A stretch of 64,000 nucleotides of DNA from Prevotella sp. (GTDB taxonomy: Bacteria; Bacteroidota; Bacteroidia; Bacteroidales; Bacteroidaceae), in the NCBI GenBank assembly GCA_017458005.1, contig JAFTGH010000023.1, positions 1 to 64,000 on the forward strand, written 5' to 3'. The position numbers and the translations under genes were made by a program. Shown here piece by piece: positions 41,851 to 49,907 of this stretch. The notes below the pieces were generated by a model. It worked only from the letters and a program-made list of their open reading frames with translations, had not been told where the DNA came from and searched no databases. Within the stretch, counting starts at the first letter, position 1; each line of letters starts with the position of its first letter.

Positions 41851-42229
41851 CAAAATAGTTATTGTCTACGAAACGCTCAAGAATATTGAGACGGCTATTT
41901 TACGAATTCAAGAACGTACAAAAGAAATCAAGTCAGTTGATGATTTTCTTTTTTCGCCGGCAGGTATGGAAAAGTTGGATGCAACTTGTATGGTTTTACT
42001 TGCAATCGGGGAGAGTGTCAAGGCGCTTGATAAGTATACAGACAGGCAACTCCTTCCAACTTATCCAACTATTGATTGGAAAGGAATTATGGGTGTAAGA
42101 GACATTATTGCACATCATTATTTCGAAGTTGACCCAGATGCCGTTTTTGATATCATACAAAATGATATTGAGCCATTGAAAGCGGCTATTGAGTATTTCA
42201 AGAAACAATTTTCCTCAGATAATAAATAA
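41831..42229 (+). CDS. hepT: HEPN-domain RNase toxin (DUF86, HepT-like)
   Basis: A 132-residue all-helical protein with the HEPN RNase motif RX4HXY in GVRDIIAHHYFEVD near residue 95. The Tyr of the motif is the residue AMPylated by the partner in characterised pairs. The N-terminal part VIVYETLKNIETAILRI and the conserved GESVKAL are typical of DUF86. Predicted action is cleavage of tRNA or mRNA when not neutralised. The gene overlaps mntA by 20 nt and is followed by a 290-bp gene-free stretch with a long hairpin. Confidence 0.88.
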   Translation: MELESTDKIVIVYETLKNIETAILRIQERTKEIKSVDDFLFSPAGMEKLDATCMVLLAIGESVKALDKYTDRQLLPTYPTIDWKGIMGVRDIIAHHYFEVDPDAVFDIIQNDIEPLKAAIEYFKKQFSSDNK

Positions 42230-42317
42230 ATGTGTTGAACCTTTAAAACTTAAATTGCCTATGGGCTGAGATAGATAATAAAGACATATAGGAAAGAAGC
42301 GTTAGCTTTTAGTTCTT

Positions 42318-42434
42318 GTCTCTGATAATTGGGGAATTTGAAGATGTACACAAGAGTGAAGTTAATGCTCATGCCGAAGGGCGTGGGCTTTTACTCGTTC
42401 AAGTGTACATAGGTTTCCCCAATACCTCAGAGAC
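42318..42434. ncRNA. Candidate structured RNA: ~117-nt near-continuous hairpin
   Basis: Five stems stack in order. GTCTCTGA (42318-42325) pairs with 42427-42434, ATTGGGGAA (42328-42336) with 42415-42423, and ATGTACAC (42344-42351) with 42403-42410. GAGTGAAG (about 42354-42361) pairs with CTTTTACTC-like DNA, and GCTCATGCC (42367-42375) with GGCGTGGGC (42380-42388) around a GAAG loop. G-T pairs in the inner stem favour RNA transcribed from the plus strand. An internal loop (7 versus 4 nt) lies between stems 2 and 3. The form recalls 6S RNA, but I cannot assign it. No -7 box was found. Confidence 0.5.
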
Positions 42435-42520
42435 TTAGACGAAGCAAATAGTCCACGTTTTCTTTCTGTCTTAACCAACCTTTGGACTTAATGTATTCTT
42501 ATTACAATAAAATATAAATT

Positions 42521-42931
42521 ATGACCTATAATCTTGTTGCGAGATATATAAAGAAATATGGTGCCTTACCTTTTGGAACAGAGGTGCCATTTATAACCAA
42601 GAAATATCCAGGTGCGTTGCATCTTAATGTTAGGAATTTTGAAGAAGAAGTTGGAGATGCGTTCTTGAGACTTTATGGTATAGATATCCGCCATGATATC
42701 AAAATTGACGGTGCGGCAATTGTTGAGATTATTGACCCTAACAAGAAAACGAGAGCATCAAATACTTCCGTAGTGCGTTCAAAAACAAAGAGCCATTCCA
42801 AGAAATGGGGTAATCTTTCAACCTTTGGAAAATTCTTTCGTTTATTAAAATGGATTCTATATGCACTTTTACTTTTTCTTATGTTTGTTGGCATTTTAGT
42901 GGCATATCATGCAATTAAAGAAGCAGGATAA
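42521..42931 (+). CDS. Small tail-anchored protein of unknown function
   Basis: A 136-residue protein not recognised. A globular N-terminal half (about 1-75, MTYNLVARYIKKYGALPFGT) is followed by a basic Ser/Lys linker (NTSVVRSKTKSHSKKW) and one C-terminal transmembrane helix at about 111-132 (WILYALLLFLMFVGILVAYHA). It would sit on the inner membrane with the soluble part in the cytoplasm. It abuts the next gene with no spacing (stop 42931, start 42932), so the two are a coupled unit. It is AT-rich like its partner, within the accessory island. Confidence 0.8.
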   Translation: MTYNLVARYIKKYGALPFGTEVPFITKKYPGALHLNVRNFEEEVGDAFLRLYGIDIRHDIKIDGAAIVEIIDPNKKTRASNTSVVRSKTKSHSKKWGNLSTFGKFFRLLKWILYALLLFLMFVGILVAYHAIKEAG

Positions 42932-43591
42932 ATGGACATAAGAGCAGAAGAAAACAAGTTATTTCAAAAATGGATTGATAACACCCATGTAGAAGACTTT
43001 GTCTTTGACGGTGTTGTCAATCCTAGTGAATGGTATGAAATGCCCATTCGTATAGTCTTCCTCCTGAAAGAAACAAATGGATTTCGTGATGATTTAAGAG
43101 TTTTCCTTGATTCTGGAGGACGCTGGATGACATGGAATAATGTCGCCCGTTGGACATATGCATTGCGTCAAATGTATATAAAAGATGTTAATCCTCAATG
43201 GGAGTCAGTAAATAGAATTAATAAGGAAAAGCGAAAGTATAATTTGCGAAAAGTCGCAGTTATTAATGTGAAGAAACAGATGGGAGGAACGACTACTAAT
43301 ACAGTTAAACTTATAGAGATTTTTAGAAAGTATAATAAAGAGTTCTTTGTGGAGCAGTTAAATATGTTGGGGCATATAGATTTTCTTATATGCTGTGGGA
43401 AAGGAGTGGCAACATGTGTAGAAGAAAGTGTAAACGAAGAATTATTATGGAAAAGGATACGTTCAGGTGTTCGAAGAGCCACAACTCTTAAAGGGACTGT
43501 GGTGGTAGATTTCTTTCATCCTCAAAGTCGGTATAGAAGTAAGGAGTTATTCCTTTTGTTTTGTGAAGCAGTCTCTCCAAAGTACGCTTGA
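42932..43591 (+). CDS. Unknown protein, possibly uracil-DNA-glycosylase superfamily fold
   Basis: A 219-residue protein. The order of motifs resembles the UDG superfamily: PIRIVFLLKETNGF (glycine/polar loop after strand 1), KVAVINVKK (strand with Asn), DFLICCGKGV (strand and glycine) and VVVDFFHPQSR (His-Pro-Ser-like C-terminal motif). The conserved TWNNVARWTYAL segment is typical of a group of uncharacterised accessory proteins. The catalytic residues of known glycosylases are not clearly present, so the call is tentative. It is directly coupled to the tail-anchored protein upstream and lies beside an MNT/HEPN module, which suggests a conflict or defence role. Confidence 0.65.
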   Translation: MDIRAEENKLFQKWIDNTHVEDFVFDGVVNPSEWYEMPIRIVFLLKETNGFRDDLRVFLDSGGRWMTWNNVARWTYALRQMYIKDVNPQWESVNRINKEKRKYNLRKVAVINVKKQMGGTTTNTVKLIEIFRKYNKEFFVEQLNMLGHIDFLICCGKGVATCVEESVNEELLWKRIRSGVRRATTLKGTVVVDFFHPQSRYRSKELFLLFCEAVSPKYA

Positions 43592-43655
43592 CCAATCAAC
43601 TTGTTGAAGGAACTCGTCCACAAGTTTGGGTGGGCTTGTGTGTTTTAGAAAAAAT

Positions 43656-43690
43656 AATCGCTTCCAGTCTCATAAGATGGAAGCGATTGT
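43656..43690. terminator. Hairpin terminator between the unknown unit and the nagB-end duplication
   Basis: The 11-bp stem AATCGCTTCCA/TGGAAGCGATT has an 11-nt loop, an A run before it and a T-rich tail. Convergent genes on each side could both use it. Confidence 0.8.
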
Positions 43691-43712
43691 TGTTTTATCG
43701 GGATTCTGTTTC

Positions 43713-43769
43713 TTACAACAGATTGTCCTTCTCGATATCCTTGAAGTACTTGTAGGTGGCGACCTTCAT
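43713..43769. repeat. 57-bp direct repeat, copy 1 (duplicate of the nagB 3' end)
   Basis: Identical to 45253-45309, which contains the last 18 codons and stop of nagB. Here there is no nagB gene attached; the next bases (TAACGGTTTAATC) run into the end of the DUF4143 gene, whose stop overlaps the repeat by 4 bp. Confidence 0.9.
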
Positions 43770-45097
43770 AACGGTTTAATCATGGACATCCATTTGCCAA
43801 TCCATCCTGCTAAAGGCGAGGGACTGCTAAGTAGTCCGTTGTTGTACTGAAGGTTCAGCATGGAGAAGCGCATGCGATAGCGGGGTGAGTATTTCTTAGC
43901 GTAGACAGAGAGGCTGTTGCCGCTGATGTTTTCTTCTGCCTTTATTTCAATAGGAATAATCTCGTCGTTCCATTGTATGACGAATTCTACTTCCGCAGTT
44001 CCAGGAGATGTCCAATAGCAAGGTGTTTGACTATCCGTCAGGGGTATGATGGATTGTAAGACAGCATTTTCAGCCATTGCTCCCTTAAATTCTGTATAGT
44101 TGGCAATAGGGTCTGTTACCACGGTCGCAGGCAGATGAGCAAGGCGTCGGAGCAGTCCGCAGTCGCAGGAATAAACTTTAAAAGCGTCAGTCTCCTCATA
44201 GGCGGAAAGTGGCATGCCAGGCTTACTGATGTTAAATACTCGATATATCATCCCCGCATCCTCAAGCCACATCAGGGCGTCCTCATAGTCTTTTGAGCGT
44301 GCTCCACTCTTAATAACCTTATAGATAAATTTACGGTTCTCTTTTGACAGTTGGGCTGGCAGAGAGTGCCAGATGGCATGAATACGTGGGATCTCTCGTG
44401 GTTCGGCATATTTGGAGAAGTCCAGTTCGTAAAGATCGAGGATATCTTGGAGTACAGACTCAACGACACCAACACCTTGGTTCTCAAGTAAGGCTGTCAC
44501 TGCTTCTGGCATACCTCCAGAAACCTGATAACGGCGATACTCTGTTCGTAACTTGTTCAAGATAATCTCTGGCAGGTGGTGTATCTCATCCAATGCCTCT
44601 ATATACTCATAAGTACGTGTGTCACTTGCACGCAGAAATTCCCTGAAAGTAACAGGAAACATGTTGATGATACTCACCTTTCCTACTGGTACCGTCATCT
44701 TACGCTTCTTAACGGCTACCCCTAAGAGAGATCCAGCGGCAATAATGTGATACTGGGGGGCTTCCTCACAAAAATATTTAAGACTGTTAAGTGCCTCCTC
44801 GCACTCTTGTATCTCGTCAAAAATCATCAAGGTCTCTCCAGCAATGATAGGTTGCTCTTGGTAAAGCGTCAGTTCCTTAATCAGGCGTATAGGGTCTTTG
44901 GTCGTTTGAAATACTGACTTTAATTCTGGTTGCCTATCAAAGTCAAACTTAACACAATATTTGAAGCATTCTTGTCCGAATGTTTCCATTGCCCACGTCT
45001 TGCCAATCTGGCGAGCACCTTTCAGCAGGATAGGCTTCCTGTTAGGAGTGTCTTTCCATGCTTTAAACTGGTTGATGATATCTCTTTCTATCCTCAT
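43766..45097 (-). CDS. ATP-binding protein with DUF4143 (AAA ATPase)
   Basis: A 443-residue STAND/AAA-like ATPase. Walker A is GARQIGKTWA (about residues 27-36), Walker B is TLMIFDEIQECEEAL, sensor 1 is HIIAAGSLLG, and the C-terminal DUF4143 region (about 185-440) contains the PD-(D/E)XK-like VEFVIQWNDEIIPIEIKAEE. Such single-gene ATPases are widespread and erratically distributed in Bacteroidetes; their function is unknown, and a role in conflict systems or mobile DNA has been suggested. It lies between two copies of a 57-bp repeat derived from the nagB end, which suggests arrival by insertion. It has its own promoter box. Confidence 0.9.
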   Translation of the reverse strand: MRIERDIINQFKAWKDTPNRKPILLKGARQIGKTWAMETFGQECFKYCVKFDFDRQPELKSVFQTTKDPIRLIKELTLYQEQPIIAGETLMIFDEIQECEEALNSLKYFCEEAPQYHIIAAGSLLGVAVKKRKMTVPVGKVSIINMFPVTFREFLRASDTRTYEYIEALDEIHHLPEIILNKLRTEYRRYQVSGGMPEAVTALLENQGVGVVESVLQDILDLYELDFSKYAEPREIPRIHAIWHSLPAQLSKENRKFIYKVIKSGARSKDYEDALMWLEDAGMIYRVFNISKPGMPLSAYEETDAFKVYSCDCGLLRRLAHLPATVVTDPIANYTEFKGAMAENAVLQSIIPLTDSQTPCYWTSPGTAEVEFVIQWNDEIIPIEIKAEENISGNSLSVYAKKYSPRYRMRFSMLNLQYNNGLLSSPSPLAGWIGKWMSMIKPL

Positions 45098-45158
45098 AAT
45101 CTACATTGGAAAGTTCGTTTTTGTGTAGTTTTAATACACTTTTCCTAACTTTCTGATG

Positions 45159-45166
45159 CAAAATTA
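45159..45166 (-). promoter_or_regulatory. Promoter -7 box (TAATTTTG) of the DUF4143 gene
   Basis: TAATTTTG on the minus strand, about 62 nt before the ATG, and inside the segment bounded by the 57-bp direct repeats. Confidence 0.6.
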
Positions 45167-45200
45167 CGAATTTATTTTGAATTGGCAAAGGAAAAGAATA

Positions 45201-45234
45201 AAAAACTTCCAACCCAAAACAGGTTGGAAGTTTT
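45201..45234 (-). terminator. nagB terminator
   Basis: Perfect 13-bp stem AAAACTTCCAACC/GGTTGGAAGTTTT with a 7-nt loop, about 20 nt after the nagB stop on the minus strand. Confidence 0.88.
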
Positions 45235-45252
45235 ATGTATTGGGGAGAGGGA

Positions 45253-45309
45253 CTTACAACAGATTGTCCTTCTCGATATCCTTGAAGTACTTGTAGGTGG
45301 CGACCTTCA
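45253..45309. repeat. 57-bp direct repeat, copy 2 (authentic nagB 3' end)
   Basis: The matching partner of 43713-43769. It encodes the C-terminus [17 protein letters not shown] of NagB and its stop codon. The copies are 1540 bp apart and enclose only the DUF4143 gene with its promoter and the nagB terminator. Confidence 0.9.
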
Positions 45310-46048
45310 ACTCGTCAGTGGCGGGCTCATCGGCGACGATGATGCCATGCTGGTGCATCTGGAGCGCTGAGATGGTCCACTCGTGGGTGACAGCACCCTC
45401 GATGGCAGCCTTCAGGGCGCGAGCCTTATGGTGTCCGTTGACGAGGATCATCACCTCGCGGGCATCCATCACCGTACCCACACCAACGGTCAGGGCAAGT
45501 TTAGGCACCTTGTTCACGTCGTTGTCGAAGAAACGGCTGTTGGCGATGATGGTGTCTGTCGTCAGCGTCTTCACACGGGTGCGACTGGTCAGTGAGGAAT
45601 AAGGCTCGTTGAAAGCGATATGTCCGTCAGGACCGATACCTCCGATAAAGAGGTCGATGCCGCCAGCCTCACGGATCATCTCCTCGTAGTGGGCGCACTC
45701 AGCGGCGAGGTCCTTGGCATTGCCGTTGAGGATATGGATGTTCTCCTTGGGGCAGTCGATATGGTCGAACAGGTTGCGAGCCATGAAGGAGTGGTAACTC
45801 TCAGGATGGTCCTCAGGAAGGTTGACATACTCGTCCATGTTGAACGTCAGCACGTTCTTGAAAGACACACGACCCTCTTTGTTTGCCTTTACCAGACAGG
45901 CATACATGCCCTCAGGTGAAGAGCCAGTAGGTAATCCTAGTACAAATGGTTTTTCCTTGGTAGGCTGGAAGGCATTGATTCGCTCAATGACATGCTCTGC
46001 GGCCCATTGTGACATCTTCTGATAGTCAGATTCGATAATTACTCTCAT
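45254..46048 (-). CDS. nagB: Glucosamine-6-phosphate deaminase
   Basis: Converts glucosamine-6-phosphate to fructose-6-phosphate and ammonia, the last step of amino-sugar use. The 264-residue protein is of family length with [13 protein letters not shown] (phosphate loop), [20 protein letters not shown] (catalytic Asp and lid), [14 protein letters not shown] with the catalytic Asp-His-Glu set, and [10 protein letters not shown]. The C-terminal Tyr-rich end is the usual regulatory tail. Promoter box at 46085-46092. Its final 54 coding bases exist a second time at 43716-43769. Confidence 0.96.
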   Translation of the reverse strand: MRVIIESDYQKMSQWAAEHVIERINAFQPTKEKPFVLGLPTGSSPEGMYACLVKANKEGRVSFKNVLTFNMDEYVNLPEDHPESYHSFMARNLFDHIDCPKENIHILNGNAKDLAAECAHYEEMIREAGGIDLFIGGIGPDGHIAFNEPYSSLTSRTRVKTLTTDTIIANSRFFDNDVNKVPKLALTVGVGTVMDAREVMILVNGHHKARALKAAIEGAVTHEWTISALQMHQHGIIVADEPATDELKVATYKYFKDIEKDNLL

Positions 46049-46084
46049 AAGTTTAAAAATTTAAGTTGTGTCTGTTTTATGGGG

Positions 46085-46092
46085 CAAAGATA
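46085..46092 (-). promoter_or_regulatory. Promoter -7 box (TATCTTTG) of nagB
   Basis: TATCTTTG on the minus strand, 36 nt before the nagB ATG, in a divergent region shared with hflX. Confidence 0.7.
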
Positions 46093-46166
46093 ATATTTTT
46101 TACACAAAAAAGAGCATGAAGTCACCGTTTTTTTACAAAATGCACCGCTAATTCAGAATTTTGTAG

Positions 46167-46174
46167 TACCTTTG
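46167..46174 (+). promoter_or_regulatory. Promoter -7 box (TACCTTTG) of hflX
   Basis: TACCTTTG, 23 nt before the hflX ATG. Confidence 0.7.
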
Positions 46175-46197
46175 CCACATATTATATAATAAAACGA

Positions 46198-47562
46198 ATG
46201 AAAGAATTTGTGATTTCCGAAGTCAAGGCAGAGACCGCTGTGCTGGTGGGACTCATCACGCAAGAGCAGGACGAGGCGAAGACGAAGGAATATCTCGACG
46301 AGTTGGAGTTCCTTGCCGATACCGCTGGTGCTGTGACGGTGAAGCGTTTCACGCAGCGAGTGCAGGGTCCCAGTCAGGTGACCTACGTGGGTAAGGGAAA
46401 ACTCGAGGAGATCAGACAATATATCAAGATGCAGGAAGAGGCCTACGAGGAGTGGCTCGAAGGGAATCGGAGGTACGGGAGGACGGAGGTGCGGGAGTAC
46501 GAGAATACCTCTGCCAATGAAAGTAATCTCGCACCTTCGCACTCCCATACCCCCGTACCCCCTCAGCCTGTGGGCATGGTCATCTTCGACGATGAGTTGT
46601 CGGCAAAGCAGATCCGTAATATCGAGGCGGAGTTGAAGGTGAAGATACTCGATCGCACCTCCCTCATCCTCGACATCTTCGCCATGCGAGCCCAGACAGC
46701 CGAGGCGAAGACCCAGGTGGAACTGGCGCAGTATCGCTATATGCTGCCCCGTCTGCAACGCCTGTGGACCCACTTGGAGCGTCAGGGTGGCGGCTCTGGC
46801 TCTGGTGGCGGAAAGGGTAGCGTGGGACTGCGTGGTCCTGGTGAGACCCAGTTGGAGATGGACCGTCGTATCATCCTCCATCGTATCACGTTGCTGAAAG
46901 AGCGACTCTTGGAGATCGACAGGCAGAAGACCACCCAGCGCAAGAACCGCGGGCGTTTGATCCGTGTCGCCCTCGTGGGCTATACCAATGTGGGCAAGTC
47001 GACGATGATGAACCTGCTTGCCAAGAGTGATGTCTTTGCTGAGAACAAACTCTTCGCCACCCTCGATACGACCGTCCGTAAGATGGTCATCGACAACCTG
47101 CCGTTCCTCCTTGCCGATACGGTTGGCTTTATCCGTAAGTTGCCCACCGACCTGGTGGACTCCTTCAAGTCGACCCTCGACGAGGTGAGGGAGGCAGACC
47201 TGCTGGTGCATGTGGTGGATATCTCGCATCCCGACTTCGAGGAGCAGATCAAGGTGGTGGAGAAGACCCTCGCTGACCTTGGCTGTGCCGACAAGCCCTC
47301 GATGCTGGTGTTCAACAAGATAGACGCCTATACGTGGACCCCTCAGGACGAGGATGACTTGACAGCGCCCACGAAAGAGAATATCTCGCTCGACGAACTC
47401 AAGAAGACGTGGATGGCGAAGATGCAGGGCGACTGCCTCTTCATCTCCGCCAAGAGGAAAGAGAACATCGACGAACTGCGGGAGGTGCTCTATCAGAAGG
47501 TGCGCGAACTCCATGTGCAGAAATATCCCTATAATGATTTCCTGTACACCGTTGACGAATAA
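46198..47562 (+). CDS. hflX: GTPase HflX carrying an in-frame repeat insertion
   Basis: Ribosome-binding GTPase that rescues or splits stalled ribosomes. The 454-residue protein has the HflX N-terminal domain ([12 protein letters not shown], then [16 protein letters not shown]), a helical linker with [24 protein letters not shown], and the G domain with G1 [10 protein letters not shown]3 DTVGF and G4 NKID. Between [11 protein letters not shown] and [11 protein letters not shown] about 37 extra residues appear (about 88-124, [20 protein letters not shown] and onward). They coincide exactly with a palindromic repeat found at two intergenic or gene-end sites. The reading frame is kept, so the protein is probably functional with a surface loop insertion. 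Confidence 0.95.
   Translation: MKEFVISEVKAETAVLVGLITQEQDEAKTKEYLDELEFLADTAGAVTVKRFTQRVQGPSQVTYVGKGKLEEIRQYIKMQEEAYEEWLEGNRRYGRTEVREYENTSANESNLAPSHSHTPVPPQPVGMVIFDDELSAKQIRNIEAELKVKILDRTSLILDIFAMRAQTAEAKTQVELAQYRYMLPRLQRLWTHLERQGGGSGSGGGKGSVGLRGPGETQLEMDRRIILHRITLLKERLLEIDRQKTTQRKNRGRLIRVALVGYTNVGKSTMMNLLAKSDVFAENKLFATLDTTVRKMVIDNLPFLLADTVGFIRKLPTDLVDSFKSTLDEVREADLLVHVVDISHPDFEEQIKVVEKTLADLGCADKPSMLVFNKIDAYTWTPQDEDDLTAPTKENISLDELKKTWMAKMQGDCLFISAKRKENIDELREVLYQKVRELHVQKYPYNDFLYTVDE
46468..46562. repeat. Palindromic element inserted within hflX (GC-rich arm family)
   Basis: The left arm (46468-46506) has GGAGGTACGGGAGG and GGAGGTGCGGG units and ends TACGAGAATACCT. The right arm (46524-46562) begins AATCTCGCACC and ends CCCCCGTACCCC. 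The spacer is about 17-19 bp. Arm sequences and the GAGAATACCT/TAATCTC junctions match the elements at 23656-23742 and 21643-22160. Confidence 0.75.
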
Positions 47563-47584
47563 CCAAACTTACACAAAATAACTT

Positions 47585-49438
47585 ATGAGAGATTACAGAC
47601 AACTAACACAGGAGGAAATTGAGGTGCTCGAGCGCAATAGTTGCTGGGCAGAGGACTGGAACCGCGTGATGGTGGCAGAGGACTTTAAGCCCTATGGCTT
47701 CCATCGTGTCGTGTTCTATGGCGACATCCGTTTAGGTTCCTTCGACAAGCAGGTGGAGGTGACCAAAGGCTTCACCAAACACGCTGGTATCAATGATGCC
47801 ACCTTGCGTAATGTGACAGTGGGTAACGACTGTCTGATAGAGAAGATCGGCAACTTCATCAACAACTATACGATAGGTGACGACTGCTATATCTCCAATA
47901 TCTCGACGATGGAGACGACAGAGGGCGCCACCTATGGAGAGGGTCATCTGGTGTCTGTGCTGAACGAGATGGGTGACGGTAACGTCATCCTCTTCCACGA
48001 CCTCAACTCCCAACTCGCCGCCTTGATGGTGAAGCACCTCAAGGATAAGGTGCTGAAAGACAATATCACCCGTCTGATTAATGAGGAGATACGCTTCACG
48101 TTGCCAGAGCGCGGTACGATAGGTAATGGCGTGAAGATTATCAATACCAAGGAGATTACCAATACCGTCATCAAAGACGACTGTGAGGTGAATGGCGCGG
48201 CTCGCTTGAGCGACTGTACCATCATGTCGTCGAAGGATGCCTCTGTCTATATCGGCACGGGTGTCATCTGTGAGAACTCCATCATCTCCAACGGTTGCTC
48301 TATCACGAACTCTGTGAAGATGCAGGACTGCTTCGTGGGCGAGGCTTGTCAGATCACCAACGGCTTCACGGCAGAGGCGAGTGTGTTCTTCGCCAACTCG
48401 TTCATGGCGAATGGTGAGGCATGTGCCGCCTTCTGCGGACCCTTCTCCGCCTCGCATCATAAGTCGAGTCTGCTGATTGGTGGTGAGTTCTCGTTCTATA
48501 ATGCGGGGTCGAACACCAACTTCTCGAACCATGCTTATAAGATGGGACCGATGCACTATGGTGTGTTGGAGCGTGGCTCGAAGACGGCAAGTGGCGCCTA
48601 TGTGCTGATGCCTGCGAAGATCGGCGCCTTCTCCGTCTGCTTCGGTAAACTGATGAACCATCCTGACATGCGCTGTCTGCCCTTCGCCTATCTGATGGCA
48701 TACGGTGAGACGATGTATATCGTGCCAGGACGTAATATCACGACGGTAGGACTCTATCGTGACATCAAGAAATGGCCTAAGCGTGACAAGCGTGCGGCAT
48801 CTTCCCGTAAGAGTATCATCAACTTCGACTGGCTGTCGCCTTTCACCGTGGGTGAGATCGTGCAGGGTAAGAGAATCCTGGAGGCATTGCGCCAGGCTGG
48901 TGGTGATAACGTGTCGTCCTATAACTACCACGAATATATCATCAACGCTACCTCGCTCCGCAAAGGTATCAAATACTATGATATCGCCCTGCGCATCTAT
49001 ATGGGTGCCGTCTTGAAGCGTGCTGTCAAGGGAGGTTTCCTTGGAAAGCCGACTTCTGATATCGGACTGGGTGACTGGAACGACCTCTCTGGTCTGTTGC
49101 TGCCCGCCTCTGAGGAGCAACGCCTGATCGACGACATCAAGAGCGGTAACATCGAGAGTGTGAAGGACATCTTGAACCGCTTCAAGGAGATTGACAAGCA
49201 CTATCGGGAGTACCAGTGGACATGGACCTATCGCATGATTCTCGACTACTACGGACTGGACGAGTTGACGGAGTCTGCCATGCAGCGTATCCGTGAGGAC
49301 TATGTTCGCGCCCGTCGTGCCTGGATCGCAGAGATTCGCAAAGATGCCGAGAAGGAGTTTGCCATGGGTGATGTCGAGCAGGATGTGTTCGACGACTTCA
49401 TCTCGAAATTAGATCACGAAATAGATTATGAGGACTAA
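47585..49438 (+). CDS. DUF4954 family protein with left-handed beta-helix
   Basis: A 617-residue cytoplasmic protein of unknown activity. The middle (about 60-400) has many hexapeptide-type repeats (NVTVGNDCLIEKIGN, YTIGDDCYISNI, VIKDDCEVNGAARLSDCTI, IGTGVICENSIIS) that build a left-handed parallel beta-helix like sugar-nucleotide acyl- and nucleotidyltransferases. No separate nucleotidyltransferase domain is evident, and the C-terminal ~200 residues are helical. The family is confined mainly to Bacteroidetes and spirochaetes, to my knowledge. It starts 22 nt after hflX and may be co-transcribed. Confidence 0.85.
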   Translation: MRDYRQLTQEEIEVLERNSCWAEDWNRVMVAEDFKPYGFHRVVFYGDIRLGSFDKQVEVTKGFTKHAGINDATLRNVTVGNDCLIEKIGNFINNYTIGDDCYISNISTMETTEGATYGEGHLVSVLNEMGDGNVILFHDLNSQLAALMVKHLKDKVLKDNITRLINEEIRFTLPERGTIGNGVKIINTKEITNTVIKDDCEVNGAARLSDCTIMSSKDASVYIGTGVICENSIISNGCSITNSVKMQDCFVGEACQITNGFTAEASVFFANSFMANGEACAAFCGPFSASHHKSSLLIGGEFSFYNAGSNTNFSNHAYKMGPMHYGVLERGSKTASGAYVLMPAKIGAFSVCFGKLMNHPDMRCLPFAYLMAYGETMYIVPGRNITTVGLYRDIKKWPKRDKRAASSRKSIINFDWLSPFTVGEIVQGKRILEALRQAGGDNVSSYNYHEYIINATSLRKGIKYYDIALRIYMGAVLKRAVKGGFLGKPTSDIGLGDWNDLSGLLLPASEEQRLIDDIKSGNIESVKDILNRFKEIDKHYREYQWTWTYRMILDYYGLDELTESAMQRIREDYVRARRAWIAEIRKDAEKEFAMGDVEQDVFDDFISKLDHEIDYED

Positions 49439-49440
49439 TT

Positions 49441-49907
49441 TAAAGGTAAAAAAGTAAAAAGGTAAAAAAGTAAAAAGGTAAAAAAGTAAAATATATTTGA
49501 ATGGAACAGAACGTAATTTATAGGCTAAGCAAAAACTTCGCATTAAGAATGCGGAAATTATATTTATGCCTTACAGACGAAAGGCAAGAATATGTGATGT
49601 CTAAACAACTTTATCGTTCTGGGACTAGCATTGGTGCTAACGTAGCAGAGAGTATTTATGCGCAGAGTGATGCAGATTATATTAATAAATTGAGAATATC
49701 TCTTAAAGAAGCAAGTGAGTCAAGATATTGGCTCGAATTACTGTTAGAATCAGAATTGCTAAAACAGCAAGAATACGATTCTTTATCGAATGATATAAAT
49801 ATCATTATTGGGACATTAGTAAACATCATTAACAAATTTGGGAAGAAATGAAAATCATGAAACATCTGGTTGTTTTACTTTTTTACCTTTTTACTTTTTT
49901 ACCTTTA
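49441..49907. mobile_element. Candidate mobile unit: perfect 35-bp inverted repeats around a four-helix-bundle gene
   Basis: Positions 49441-49475 and 49873-49907 are exact reverse complements over 35 bp. Each arm is an array of GGTAAAAA/AGTAAAAA units; the left arm runs on to about 49494. Between them lies only the IVP-family gene at 49501-49851. The right arm lies inside the M16 peptidase coding sequence and encodes part of its signal peptide. A perfect 22-bp palindrome abuts the right arm. The layout copies that of 23S rRNA intervening sequences (IVP gene within a complementary stem), but no rRNA is present. Confidence 0.6.
49501..49851 (+). CDS. Four-helix-bundle protein, S23/23S-rRNA intervening-sequence (IVP) family
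   Basis: A 116-residue all-helical protein with the family signature KQLYRSGTSIGANVAESIYAQ at about residues 36-56, followed by DYINKLRISLKEASESRYWLELL and a C-terminal helix ending in basic NKFGKK. It differs from the copy at 21710-22084 (the other IVP branch, with SIPSNIAEG), so the two are paralogues of different subgroups and not a recent duplication. It is AT-rich and enclosed by perfect inverted repeats. TATATTTG at 49492-49499 fits a -7 box but lies too close to the ATG to be certain. Its stop codon overlaps the start of the M16 gene (ATGA). Confidence 0.88.
   Translation: MEQNVIYRLSKNFALRMRKLYLCLTDERQEYVMSKQLYRSGTSIGANVAESIYAQSDADYINKLRISLKEASESRYWLELLLESELLKQQEYDSLSNDINIIIGTLVNIINKFGKK

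Noticed and set aside
43713..43769. Remnant of a second full nagB gene
   Set aside because: Only the last 57 bp match, with complete identity; a decayed paralogue would be expected to show longer, diverged similarity. Kept as a less likely alternative.
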